The position numbers were made by a program, and so were the translations under genes. DNA of 64,000 bases from Oceanospirillaceae bacterium (GTDB lineage Bacteria; Pseudomonadota; Gammaproteobacteria; Pseudomonadales; Oceanobacteraceae): the NCBI GenBank assembly GCA_024234265.1, contig JACKOM010000004.1, positions 1 through 64,000 of the forward strand, given 5' to 3'. Shown here in pieces: positions 34,849 through 44,700 of this stretch (the stretch's first letter is position 1; every line of letters starts with the position of its first letter). The notes under the pieces were generated by a model that did not search any database, had not been told where the DNA came from, and saw only the letters and a list, made by a program, of their open reading frames with translations.

Positions 34849-36159
34849 ATGAAAAAGAGTTTATTAGCTCTGGCCACCATGGCCGTGAGCCTAACCGCTT
34901 CAGCCACCAGTTTACAAACCGTTTACGAGCAGGCCCTGCAGAACGATCCACAACTGGCTGCCGCAGTCGCCAGTGCCCAGGCTACCCAGGAAAGCAGCAG
35001 CATTGCCCTCGGCGGTGTTGGCCCCAGCCTGGCGTTTGTAGCCGATATGTACCAGACCAGTACTGAAATTGATGGCACCACAACCGACAGCAACAGCCAC
35101 AGTTATGGCCTGCAATTTAAACAACCTTTATTAAACGCCAACAGCTGGTACACCTACGGCGCAGCCTCTTCCCAGGCTGAAGCTGGCAAAATCCAGAATA
35201 AAATGGCTTACCAGGATTTACTGGTACGTGTCTCTGAAGCCTATTTCAACGTATTACGCGCCCAGACCACCCTGGCCTCTGCCAAGGCAGAAGAAGCGGC
35301 CGTGAAACGCCAGTTAGAGCAAACCGAGCAGCGTTTCAAAGTGGGCCTGATTGCCATTACCGATGTGCATGAAGCCCGCGCTGTTTATGATGGCGCCACC
35401 GTGACCCTGATCGCCGCCGAGAGCCAGCTGGATATCGCCTATGAAGCCCTCGCCCAGCTGACCGGTGAACGTTATGACAGCCTTGATGCCCTCAAAGCGG
35501 ATATCCCGATGACAGGCCCAGGCCCTGCGGACCGCACCCTGTGGGAGCAGGAAGCCCTGAGCAACAGCCTCAACATTCAGGCGGCTACTAAGGCCCGTGA
35601 CGCAGCCGTAAGCAACCACAAAGCCAAACGTGCCGATCACCTGCCAACCCTGGATCTGGTTGCCAGCCACAGCATCAGTGAATCCGATACCGGCACCTAT
35701 GCCGATAAAGAAATCACCACCACCGCAGTGGGTCTGGAACTGAGCGTGCCGCTGTTTACCTCCGGCAGCCAGTACGCCAGCAGCAAACAGGCCTATTACG
35801 AGCGTGAATCCGCAGAAAAAGATCTGGAAAGCGCACAACGCAGCACCCTGTTACAGGTGCGCAGTTATTACCGTCAGCTGGAAGCCGATGTGGCCCGTGT
35901 GAAGGCCCGTAAACAGGCCATCACCTCTGCACGCAGTGCGCAGGATGCCACCCAGACAGGTTATGAAGTGGGTACCCGTAACATTGTTGAAGTGCTTCAG
36001 GCACAGCGTTCCGTATTTGCCGCTGAGCGCGATTACGAAACTGCCCGTTACGATTACGTGATTGATCTGCTGAAATTCAAACAGGCCGTTGGCCTGCTGA
36101 GCCCCGCTGATCTGCAGGAAGTGAATGGCTGGCTGGAAGCCACTAAGGTTTCCGGTTAA
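34849..36159 (+). CDS. tolC: TolC-family outer-membrane efflux channel
   Basis: Outer-membrane trimeric channel for RND/ABC drug efflux and type I secretion. A signal peptide (LLALATMAVSLTASA) is followed by the two-fold repeat of the outer-membrane efflux family, with long coiled-coil helices (for example ARAVYDGATVTLIAAESQL) and conserved GLELSVPLFTSG. 436 residues. Divergent from nudF as in E. coli and Pseudomonas. A TAGAAT -10-like hexamer lies about 45 bp before the ATG. Confidence 0.93.
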   Translation: MKKSLLALATMAVSLTASATSLQTVYEQALQNDPQLAAAVASAQATQESSSIALGGVGPSLAFVADMYQTSTEIDGTTTDSNSHSYGLQFKQPLLNANSWYTYGAASSQAEAGKIQNKMAYQDLLVRVSEAYFNVLRAQTTLASAKAEEAAVKRQLEQTEQRFKVGLIAITDVHEARAVYDGATVTLIAAESQLDIAYEALAQLTGERYDSLDALKADIPMTGPGPADRTLWEQEALSNSLNIQAATKARDAAVSNHKAKRADHLPTLDLVASHSISESDTGTYADKEITTTAVGLELSVPLFTSGSQYASSKQAYYERESAEKDLESAQRSTLLQVRSYYRQLEADVARVKARKQAITSARSAQDATQTGYEVGTRNIVEVLQAQRSVFAAERDYETARYDYVIDLLKFKQAVGLLSPADLQEVNGWLEATKVSG

Positions 36160-36170
36160 GCAACCCGCGG

Positions 36171-36196
36171 GCAACACTCACAGCCCTGAGTGTTGC
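36171..36196. terminator. Hairpin between the convergent tolC and waaA genes
   Basis: A 10-bp perfect stem GCAACACTCA/TGAGTGTTGC around CAGCCC. It lies 12 bp after the tolC stop and overlaps the end of waaA. There is no T-run on either side, so termination is plausible but unproven. Confidence 0.45.
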
Positions 36197-37446
36197 TCAA
36201 TCAGGTGTAATAACTTCTGTTTGGCACCCTGATTGGCTTTCACCACATCCGCACCATTACGCCCGGTATCTGACCGGGCGTTTTCATTTTCGAACCAGGT
36301 ATTTAACTGCTTGCCAAGGTCAGTGCTGTTATCCACAGTCGCAAGGGCATGGGCTTCGCTCAACTGCTGGCAAATCTGCGCAAAGTTAAACTGGCTTGGC
36401 CCCATAATCACCGGCAGGCCAAGGGCCGCAGGCTCGAGCGGATTATGCCCGCCGTTAGGCACAAAACTGCCACCGAGCACGGCGATATCCGCTGCCGCAT
36501 AAAACCCCATCAGCTCACCCATGCTGTCCACCAGCAATACCTGGGTTTTGTTATTCACATCCTGCATCTGGCTGCGCCGCGCCAGGCTGAACTGATTGGC
36601 CGTTACCTGCGCGGCCACATCGTTAAAACGCTCCGGATGGCGCGGTACCAGAACCAATAAAACATCAGGGCGTTTTTGTATTAACCAGCGCTGCGCGGCC
36701 AGAGCAATGTCATCTTCACCGGCATGGGTGCTGGCCATAATCCACACCGGGCGGTGTTCACCCCACAGGGCGCGGTACTCTTTGCCCTTGGCATACACAT
36801 CGTCACCCGGCGCAATATCAAATTTAATACTGCCGGCAATGCTTAGCCTTGCGGCATCAAAACCGAGCTGCAAAAAACGTTTTGCATCGGCTTTACCCTG
36901 GCAGGCGAGGTGATCAATCTTGGCCAGCAGGGGTTTACTGATAAAGGCAAAACGCGCATAACCCTTGGCGGATTTCTCCGACAGGCGCGCATTCACCACC
37001 AGCACTTTGCAGCCCATTTTTTTGCTGCAATGCACCAGGTTTGGCCAGAGTTCGGTTTCAACTATTACCAGGGTGCGCGGACGAAAACGCCACAAAAAAA
37101 CATATAAAAACAGCGGAATATCCCACGGCAAATAGCTGTGCTGCACAAGCTGCCCGAGGCGTTTTTGTATTTGCTCTGAACCGGTTGGCGTGGTGCAGGT
37201 AACCGTCACGGGCACATCCGGGTGCTGCTGCATAAAACTGCGGATTAACGGCTCAGTGGCGAGAAATTCCCCGACACTCACGGTGTGAAACCACACACCA
37301 CCGCGGCGCAGCGGGCCTGTCACCACGCCAAAACGCTGCCATAACCGCTGGCGATAAGCAGGGGCCTTGCGTGAACGCAGCAGCATACGCACCAGCACCA
37401 GGGGCAAAAACAGGCAAAACACAGCGGAATAAATCAAACGGGCCAT
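36178..37446 (-). CDS. waaA: Lipid IVA 3-deoxy-D-manno-octulosonic acid (Kdo) transferase
   Basis: Adds Kdo to lipid IVA at the inner membrane, founding the LPS core. One N-terminal membrane anchor (residues 4-23) is followed by the GT-B fold with the catalytic region HTVSVGEFLATEPLI and the sugar-nucleotide loop VLGGSFVPNGGHNPLEPAA. About 422 residues from the start at 37446, which has GAGGTG upstream. It diverges from hldE; the nearby hldE, hldD and acyltransferase genes belong to the same LPS pathway. Confidence 0.94.
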   Translation of the reverse strand: MARLIYSAVFCLFLPLVLVRMLLRSRKAPAYRQRLWQRFGVVTGPLRRGGVWFHTVSVGEFLATEPLIRSFMQQHPDVPVTVTCTTPTGSEQIQKRLGQLVQHSYLPWDIPLFLYVFLWRFRPRTLVIVETELWPNLVHCSKKMGCKVLVVNARLSEKSAKGYARFAFISKPLLAKIDHLACQGKADAKRFLQLGFDAARLSIAGSIKFDIAPGDDVYAKGKEYRALWGEHRPVWIMASTHAGEDDIALAAQRWLIQKRPDVLLVLVPRHPERFNDVAAQVTANQFSLARRSQMQDVNNKTQVLLVDSMGELMGFYAAADIAVLGGSFVPNGGHNPLEPAALGLPVIMGPSQFNFAQICQQLSEAHALATVDNSTDLGKQLNTWFENENARSDTGRNGADVVKANQGAKQKLLHLIEQHSGL

Positions 37447-37639
37447 AACACACCTCAATAAGTCGGCGGATTTTAGGGCCTGCACACCCTAATGAACAGG
37501 CCTGTTAGCGGATGCAAGGCGCTGAGGGCCTCAAATACCCGGCCCATCACCGCCGCAGTTCACAACCGCACGCCCTGCCCGTGCACTGCGAAACAAGTGT
37601 GGTAAGATGTGCGCCCGCTAATAATTCGAAGCTGTGCAC

Positions 37640-39070
37640 ATGACTTTGCGTATCCCTGATTTTTCAAAAGCGAACGTTCTGGTCTTCGGTGATGTAATGC
37701 TGGACCGCTACTGGAGCGGCCCGACTTCGCGCATTTCACCGGAAGCACCTGTGCCAGTGGTTAAAGTCGAGCAAATTGAAAACCGCGCCGGTGGCGCCGG
37801 TAACGTGGCCCTCAACATTGCCAGCTTGAGCGCCAACTGCGACCTGATCGGTATTGTTGGCCAGGATGAAGCCGCCGAGGTATTACATAAAACCCTCGCC
37901 AACGAGCGCATCCACTGCCATTTCACCCGTCTGCCAAGCCACCCGACTATCACCAAATTACGTATTTTAAGCCGCCACCAGCAGCTGATCCGCCTCGACT
38001 TCGAAGAGGGTTTCCACAATATCGATTTTGCACCGTTAAATGCGCAGTTCAGCCACCTGCTGAAACACGCCCAAGTGGTGGTTTTGTCTGACTACGGCAA
38101 GGGTGCCTTAGAAGATGTGGCAAGCTTAATTAAAGCCGCCCGCGCCGCAGGCAAACCCGTATTGGTTGATCCAAAAGGCACAGACTTCAACCGTTACCGC
38201 GGTGCCAGCATCATCACCCCGAATTTAAGTGAATTTGAAGCGGTTGCCGGTAAATGCAAAGACGAAGCGGATTTAGTCGAAAAAGGCTTTAAATTAATGG
38301 CCGATTACGATTTACAGGCCCTGCTCGTCACCCGCAGCGAAAAAGGCATGACCCTATTCCAGCAGGATCAGCAACCCATTCATTTAGCGGCCAGCGCCCG
38401 CGAAGTATTTGATGTGACAGGTGCCGGCGATACGGTTATTTCCGTGCTCGCCGCCGCCTTAGCAGCCGGTGCCTCCTACGCAGAAGCCACCGCCATGTCG
38501 AATATCGCCGCCGGTTTAGTGGTGGCCAAACTCGGCACCGCCACCGTCAGCCTCGCCGAATTACGCCGTGAAATCCGCGCCGATGAAAAAGCCCATAACG
38601 GCATTCTCGATGAAGACGCCCTGCTGCAATTAATGCAGGAAGCCAAAGCCGATGGCGAACGTATCGTCATGACCAACGGCTGTTTTGATATTCTGCACCC
38701 CGGCCATGTTTCCTATTTACGCAACGCCAAAAAACTCGGCGACCGTTTAATTGTCGCGGTAAACAGCGATGCTTCCGTAAGCCGTTTAAAAGGCCCTGAG
38801 CGCCCCATCAACCCATTAAACCACCGCATGGATGTGCTCGCCGGTCTGGAGTCAGTGGATTGGGTTGTGCCTTTTAGCGAAGACACACCACAGCGTTTAA
38901 TCAGCAAATTATTACCTGATGTGCTGGTGAAAGGCGGTGATTACAAAGCGGAAGATGTCGCCGGCGGTAAAGAGGTTGTCGCCAACGGCGGTGAAGTGAA
39001 AATTCTGAATTTCGAAGATGGCTGCTCCACCAGCAACATCATCAACACCATTAAAAAACATTCCCACTGA
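37640..39070 (+). CDS. hldE: Bifunctional heptose 7-phosphate kinase / heptose 1-phosphate adenylyltransferase
   Basis: Makes ADP-D-glycero-D-manno-heptose for the LPS inner core. The N-terminal PfkB-type kinase (about residues 1-318) has FGDVMLDRYW, NRAGGAGNVALN and the anion hole FDVTGAGDTV. The C-terminal nucleotidyltransferase has TNGCFDILHPGHVSYL (about 343-358). About 476 residues. The ATG at 37640 is taken as start; an in-frame GTG two codons earlier is possible. hldD follows after 10 bp. Confidence 0.95.
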   Translation: MTLRIPDFSKANVLVFGDVMLDRYWSGPTSRISPEAPVPVVKVEQIENRAGGAGNVALNIASLSANCDLIGIVGQDEAAEVLHKTLANERIHCHFTRLPSHPTITKLRILSRHQQLIRLDFEEGFHNIDFAPLNAQFSHLLKHAQVVVLSDYGKGALEDVASLIKAARAAGKPVLVDPKGTDFNRYRGASIITPNLSEFEAVAGKCKDEADLVEKGFKLMADYDLQALLVTRSEKGMTLFQQDQQPIHLAASAREVFDVTGAGDTVISVLAAALAAGASYAEATAMSNIAAGLVVAKLGTATVSLAELRREIRADEKAHNGILDEDALLQLMQEAKADGERIVMTNGCFDILHPGHVSYLRNAKKLGDRLIVAVNSDASVSRLKGPERPINPLNHRMDVLAGLESVDWVVPFSEDTPQRLISKLLPDVLVKGGDYKAEDVAGGKEVVANGGEVKILNFEDGCSTSNIINTIKKHSH

Positions 39071-39080
39071 GGTTTTATTT

Positions 39081-40025
39081 ATGATTATCGTCACCGGTGG
39101 CGCTGGTTTTATCGGCAGCAATATTGTTAAAACCCTCAATCAGCAGGGCCGCAGCGACATCCTCGTGGTGGATGACCTGGAAGACGGCAAAAAATTCGTT
39201 AACCTCGCTGATTGTGAAATTGCCGATTACCTCGACAAAGACGAATTTTTAAACCGCGTTTTAAGCGGTTACGATTTTGGCAAAATTGATGTGATTTTCC
39301 ACGAAGGCGCCTGCTCCTCCACCACAGAGTGGAACGGCAAATTTATGATGGAAAATAACTTTGAATATTCCAAACACCTGCTGCACTTCTGTCTGAAACA
39401 TAAAATTCCGTTTTTATACGCCTCCAGTGCTTCGGTATACGGTGCCGGCAGCGTATTCAAAGAAGAACGTGAATTTGAGCAGCCACTCAACGTGTATGGT
39501 TATTCCAAATTCCTCTTCGACCAATATGTGCGCCGTATTTTACCCAGCGCACAAAGTCAGATTGCCGGCTTCCGTTATTTCAACGTATATGGCCCGCGCG
39601 AACAGCATAAAGGCAGCATGTCTTCCGTGGCTTTCCACCACAACACCCAGATTAAAGAAAAAGGCGTGGTGAATTTATTTGAAGGTTACGATGGTTATGG
39701 CAATGGCGAGCAGCGCCGTGACTTTGTGTATGTGGGTGATGTGGTAAGTGTTAACCTGTGGTTCTTCGCCAACCCGCAGGTGAGTGGTATTTTCAACCTC
39801 GGCACGGGCCGCAGCCAGGCATTTAATGATATCGCCAACTCGGTGATTAAATGGCACGGCAAAGGCAAAGTAAATTACATTCCTTTCCCTGAGCATTTAA
39901 AAGGTGTTTACCAGAGCTTCACCCAGGCGGATATCTCTGCCCTGCGTGCCGCCGGTTACACTGCGCCGTTTAAAACCGTAGAAGAAGGCGTTGAGGCTTA
40001 TATGGATACCATCAATCACAAATAA
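39081..40025 (+). CDS. hldD: ADP-L-glycero-D-manno-heptose 6-epimerase
   Basis: Short-chain dehydrogenase-like epimerase for the last step of heptose precursor synthesis. The NADP loop is VTGGAGFIGSNIV (residues 4-16) and the catalytic pair is Y..K in VYGYSKFLFDQ. About 314 residues. The start at 39081 places the conserved MIIVTGGAGFIG at the N-terminus; an upstream in-frame extension runs into hldE and is rejected. In an operon with hldE. Confidence 0.95.
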   Translation: MIIVTGGAGFIGSNIVKTLNQQGRSDILVVDDLEDGKKFVNLADCEIADYLDKDEFLNRVLSGYDFGKIDVIFHEGACSSTTEWNGKFMMENNFEYSKHLLHFCLKHKIPFLYASSASVYGAGSVFKEEREFEQPLNVYGYSKFLFDQYVRRILPSAQSQIAGFRYFNVYGPREQHKGSMSSVAFHHNTQIKEKGVVNLFEGYDGYGNGEQRRDFVYVGDVVSVNLWFFANPQVSGIFNLGTGRSQAFNDIANSVIKWHGKGKVNYIPFPEHLKGVYQSFTQADISALRAAGYTAPFKTVEEGVEAYMDTINHK

Positions 40026-40035
40026 GCCCCATAGC

Positions 40036-40061
40036 CCGGCCCCGTACGCGGGGCTTTTTTC
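40036..40061 (+). terminator. Rho-independent terminator after hldD
   Basis: GC-rich hairpin (CCCCG/CGGGG arms) followed by six T, 10-35 bp past the hldD stop. Confidence 0.85.
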
Positions 40062-40087
40062 ATTTTTGGCCCCAACGGAAAAACAAC

Positions 40088-41032
40088 ATGGCTAAAAAAC
40101 AAAAAGAATTTCGCCTGCGTGAAGATACGCGCCTGTTAAAACTGGCCTATTTCCACCCTAAATATCTTGGTACCTGGGCATTTGTCGGTTTTTTATTTAT
40201 TGCCTGCCATTTGCCTTTTGCGGCGCAGTGGCAAATCAGCCGCACCCTGGCGTTTCTGACTTACCATCTGGCGAAATCCCGCCGGCGCATAGCCGAAGTG
40301 AATATTGATATTTGTTTTCCGCAAAAAAGCGCGGCAGAGCGCAAACGGTTAGTCAAAGAAGCCTTCCACGAAATTATGCAGGGTTACCTGGATTCAGGCA
40401 CCGCCTGGTTTCGCAGCAACAAGGATTTTGCCGATAAAATCAGCGTAAAAGGTAAAGAACATTACGATGCGGCAGTAGCCACCGGCCGCGGTGTGATTAT
40501 GGCCGGCGCGCATTTCAGTATTTTAGATCTGGCAGGCTTTTTAAGTGATCTGGTATTCCCCTTCACCGTCACCTTCCGCCCGCTGGATAACCCATTAATG
40601 AACGCGGTGATGATGCGCGGCCGTTATAAATTCTGCAAAGCCTGTTACCACAAAAATAACGTGCAGGGTTTTATTGATGGCCTGCGCCGCGGTGAATCCC
40701 TCTGGTATGGCCCCGATCAGGATTACGGGCGTAAACACAGCGTATTTGTGCCGTTTTTTGGGCGCAAAGCCGCAACCATTTCCGGCCTGACGTTTTTAAA
40801 TAAAGAAGGCAACGCCATCATCATGCCTTACAGTTACCACCGCGATGGCAAACGCCAGCATTATGTGCTGGAATTTTATCCGCCTCTGCCGGAAACCGGT
40901 GATGAAGTACAGGATGCTGATAACTACAACCGCTGGCTGGAGCAGGTATTATTAAAATATCCGGCGCAATATCTGTGGTTACATAAACGCTTTAAAACCC
41001 AGGAAAACCCTGCCGATCCAAAACCCTATTAA
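40088..41032 (+). CDS. LpxL/HtrB-family lipid A acyltransferase
   Basis: Inner-membrane acyltransferase that transfers a secondary acyl chain to lipid A. One N-terminal hydrophobic segment (about residues 24-42) is followed by the catalytic HX4D motif in AGAHFSILDLAG and the conserved GPDQDYG motif. 314 residues. It follows the heptose genes and probably belongs to the LPS set. Acyl chain and position cannot be told from sequence, so no lpxL/lpxM/lpxP symbol is given. Confidence 0.87.
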   Translation: MAKKQKEFRLREDTRLLKLAYFHPKYLGTWAFVGFLFIACHLPFAAQWQISRTLAFLTYHLAKSRRRIAEVNIDICFPQKSAAERKRLVKEAFHEIMQGYLDSGTAWFRSNKDFADKISVKGKEHYDAAVATGRGVIMAGAHFSILDLAGFLSDLVFPFTVTFRPLDNPLMNAVMMRGRYKFCKACYHKNNVQGFIDGLRRGESLWYGPDQDYGRKHSVFVPFFGRKAATISGLTFLNKEGNAIIMPYSYHRDGKRQHYVLEFYPPLPETGDEVQDADNYNRWLEQVLLKYPAQYLWLHKRFKTQENPADPKPY

Positions 41033-41097
41033 CCACGCCATATTACACCATCCAAAAAGCCTGCTAATTACCACTGCTGTCCCACAATTTTTCACTT

Positions 41098-41132
41098 AAA
41101 AAACAGCGCCTCTTTTGAGGCCCTGTTTTTTA
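41098..41132 (+). terminator. Terminator-like hairpin in repeat copy 2, downstream of the acyltransferase gene
   Basis: Stem of the GCCTC/GAGGC type with A-run before and T-run after; counterpart of the acr3 terminator in copy 1, with some mismatches. Confidence 0.6.
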
Positions 41133-41631
41133 GATAGAGCAGGTGCAACCGCCGTTTGTGATGGGCACACAATGAACGCTCTAGGGCGCCGAAACACAAA
41201 CAAAAAACACGCCCGAGCCAGCAGGGATGCTGGCGAAGCGAGGGAGCCCAGGGCAGGATGCCCCATAGCGCGGGGGCGAATGTTTTTTGTTGGAGTGAGG
41301 ACAAACGCCCGGTTGCGTTCAAAGTGGGGGTGTGGGGGCAAGACCCCCACGATAGGCAGTTATGCTTTTATGTTGCAGAATTAAACGACTTTTAAAACCC
41401 GTTTTTTCTTTTCTGGGAAGGGACTTCCCAGGCCCTTCCTTCGCTCACACTGCTGCTTGTTCCCGATTTTTTCGGCGCGCCATCACGCCCACGCGCCATT
41501 CGGCATCCTGCCTAGCTCCGCCGGCGCTTTGCTGGCATCCATGCCAGCTGCGGGCTATGGCGCTTTAAAAAACCGGCGCAGCAAGTTCGCATTAGTGTTC
41601 TGAGTTAACGCTGTGATAAGCCGGCATAAAC

Positions 41632-41673
41632 AAAAAAGCCCTGAATGAAATTTTAATTCATTCAGAGCTTTTT
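41632..41673. terminator. Terminator-like hairpin at the right end of repeat copy 2
   Basis: GCCCTGAATGA pairs with TCATTCAGAGC (one mismatch), flanked by A- and T-runs. Lies downstream of the minus-strand hybrid kinase gene as well. Confidence 0.75.
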
Positions 41674-41741
41674 AGTTTCAAACTGTGGAACAGCAGTGTG
41701 CAAATTGCAGGCTTTTTTATTATGTGGCACACAGTGAAAAT

Positions 41742-44700
41742 TTATCCTCGTTTAAACATATTCGCCTGAATAACCGTCAACATCTGGCTGATATCAATCG
41801 GCTTGGCAATAAAATCATCCATACCTGCATCTATGCAGCTCTGCCGTTCGCTGGCCATTACCCCAGCTGTCATGGCCAGAATCGGAATATTCTGGCGCAA
41901 TTCATAACGGATTTTACGGGTCGCCTCGAAACCATCCATCACTGGCATCTGCACATCCATCAGCACCAAATCAAACAGTGGAGCTTTATCACGTAATGTT
42001 TCAAGGGCAACCAGGCCATTTTCTGCCACCACAACCGATGCACCTAAGGTTTCGAGTATTTCCGTCGCCACCATTTGATTCAGTGCATTATCTTCCACCA
42101 ACAATATACGCAGATCCTCGAGTGGCTGATGGGTATCGCTGAGCAACTTAGGCGCATTGTTTTGTTTGGCAAATATGTTCATCAGGGTGTCATACAGGCT
42201 GCTGCCGAGTATGGGTTTATTAATAACACCGGCGATATTTAATTCGTTATGTTCCTGCACACTGAATTGTTGCTGCCCGGAAACCAATACCAATACCTGG
42301 ACATTGGGATTTGCATTCAACCGGCCAATAACTGCAGGTGTATCTTCTGCGCTCCCCCAATCAAGCAATATGCAACTGTGTTTTTCAGTGTTTAGAGGTA
42401 ATTCACTGGCATCGAGGCATATGTGATATTCATAATCCCAGGCACTGAGATACTCTGCTATTACATCACGACTGTGCTGATTTTTTTCCAGCACATAAAA
42501 AATAAGATCTTCAATTTTTTTATAGTCTCGCAAATTTTCTTCAACCACAGGAAAATCCACTTCAAAATAGAATTCACTTCCCTCGCCCGCATTACTTTTT
42601 ACATTTATTTCACCACCCATCATATTGACCAGGCGCTGGCTAATGGTCAGGCCAAGGCCGGTTCCGCCATATTTACGGGTATTTGAGCTGTCTACCTGGC
42701 TGAATGGCATAAAAAGTTTTGCCTGATCCTGCGGGCTCATACCAATACCGGTATCCTGCACACTGAAACGGATGCACACATTTTCAACGTTATGTTGCAC
42801 CGCTTGAATCTGCAGCAACACTTCACCCTTTTCGGTGAATTTAATCGCATTTCCCAGTAAATTAATTAATACCTGCTGCAGCCTGGCTACATCACCTTTA
42901 ACTACTGATGGCAGGGTATGATCCAGGCTGATCACCAGCTCAAGATTTTTCTGCGCTGCATTGGCCGCCATAATACTCGCCAGGGTTTCACATAATTGCG
43001 TAGGTTCAAACGCAGCGGCGTGTAATTCAAATTTACCCGCCTCAATTTTTGAAAAATCCAGAATATCGTTGAGTATGCCAAGCAGTGCATTACCGGCACT
43101 GTTAATCATACGCACATAACGGTTTTGCCCTTCGGTTAAATGGGTGCCTTGTAACAGCTGACTGCTGGCCAACACAGCATTCATAGGGGTGCGGATTTCA
43201 TGGCTCATGCTCGCTACGAATTCACTTTTTGCGCGGCTCATGGCTTCCGCCTTGGCAGCGGCATCGCTTAATAATTGTTGGGTCTGGCGTTCCATGGTGA
43301 CGTCATGCAAGGTCACTATGGTGTGCATTTGATTGCGGATAATAATCGGCGCAAGGTTAATATCCAGCGCCACCAGCGCGCCATCCTTTTGTAGCCCTGA
43401 AAGACCTAAACCTTTACCCATCACCCGTTTGCGCGGGGCCGCATTGTAGGAATCGCGGTGTTTGTTGTGATGCTCGCGCATATTGTCCGGCACCAGCGCA
43501 TCCACATTCAGGCCTAACAGCCCATTTGACGGGTATTTAAATAATTCATGGGCACGTAAATTGGCCTGCACAATAAAACCTGCCTGATTCACCACCAATA
43601 AAGGTTCCGGCGCAAGGGTAAACAAGGTTTCAAATTGTTGTTTCGCCTGTTCGGCAATATCAGCCTGCTGGTTAATTTGCTCAAGGGCAAATTGCAATGC
43701 ATCACGGGATTCAATTTCTTCGCTGATATCCTGCGCGATACCGAGAAAACCGGTGAGGTTTTTATTCACATCATGGATAGGCGAAATCGTCAGGCGCACC
43801 TGCAGGCGGTGGCCATTTTTATGAATATAAGTCCACTGGCGTTTTTCAGTAATGCCCTGCTGGGCTTTAAAAATAAAAACTTCAAAACCTGCAATAGGAG
43901 CACCAAATTCACGGCTTAATTCTTCACCGCGGACCATGACCTCCTGCATATCATGTAAAATCGCTGGGGTTTGCTGAAATTCCATTTCATCCGCCGTGTA
44001 ACCCAGCATACGCTCGGCACCGCGGCTGAACACTTCAATTTTACCGTGCATATCGGTGGCAATAATCGAGAAATCTTCCGCCGCATCAATCACCGCCTGC
44101 AGGCGTTTTTTTGCATTCTGGTAATTAATTTCGACCTGTTTGCGCTCGGTATTATCCCAGTTCATGCCCACTACCCGCTGGGCGATACCCTGCGGATCAC
44201 GTATCACCAACGCCGCTGCCATCACCCAGCGCAAGCCACCACCGGGCAATACTACGCGGAATTCTGTTTTATATTCGCCCGTGCCAGCCACCGCCTGGCT
44301 GAGCAATTTTTCTGCTGCGTCAATATCGTCCGGGTGCACCCGTGAGCGCCACATTTCATAGGTATTACTACTGGCTGCAGGGTCGAGGGCATACAACGAA
44401 AACATGGCGGCATCCCAGTGCAATGCTCCGCTATTCACATGCCAGTCCCACACACCCAAACCTATGGATTGGGTTGCCAGCTCCAGACGTTCTTTTAATT
44501 CTGCAACCTCTGTCTGTTGTAATCTGGCAATACGATTAGACAGGGCAATAACGTAAGGGAAAAACCCAGCCATCACAGTCGCAGCCAACAGTGCATCAGC
44601 CGATGCAGCCCCCAGCCAAGCAGGTGACATACCGGAGCCTTCCCAAATCAAAATGCTGCTTATCAATAACGACACGGGCGTCACAATCACCGTTGGCAGC

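Larger units (their letters stand above)
41071..41698 (+). repeat. Dispersed structured repeat, copy 2 (longest; clear terminal inverted repeats)
   Basis: 628-bp non-coding unit filling the gap between the acyltransferase and the hybrid kinase gene. The ends are inverted repeats: CACTGCTGTCCCACA at the left, TGTGGAACAGCAGTG at the right (14 of 15 pair). Inside are a hairpin with A/T-runs (41098-41132) and a segment (about 41195-41310) that looks like a diverged reverse-complement copy of the core. Next comes a 5' variant shared with copy 4 (ACGATAGGCAGTTATG), then the core (about 41415-41625) and a terminator-like hairpin (41632-41673). No target-site duplication is obvious. Confidence 0.85.

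Noticed and set aside
36171..36196. Confident intrinsic terminator after tolC
   Set aside because: The stem is strong but no T-run follows on either strand; kept only as a low-confidence feature.
39018..39080. N-terminal extension of HldD
   Set aside because: It lies within the hldE coding region and precedes the conserved nucleotide-binding start of the epimerase.
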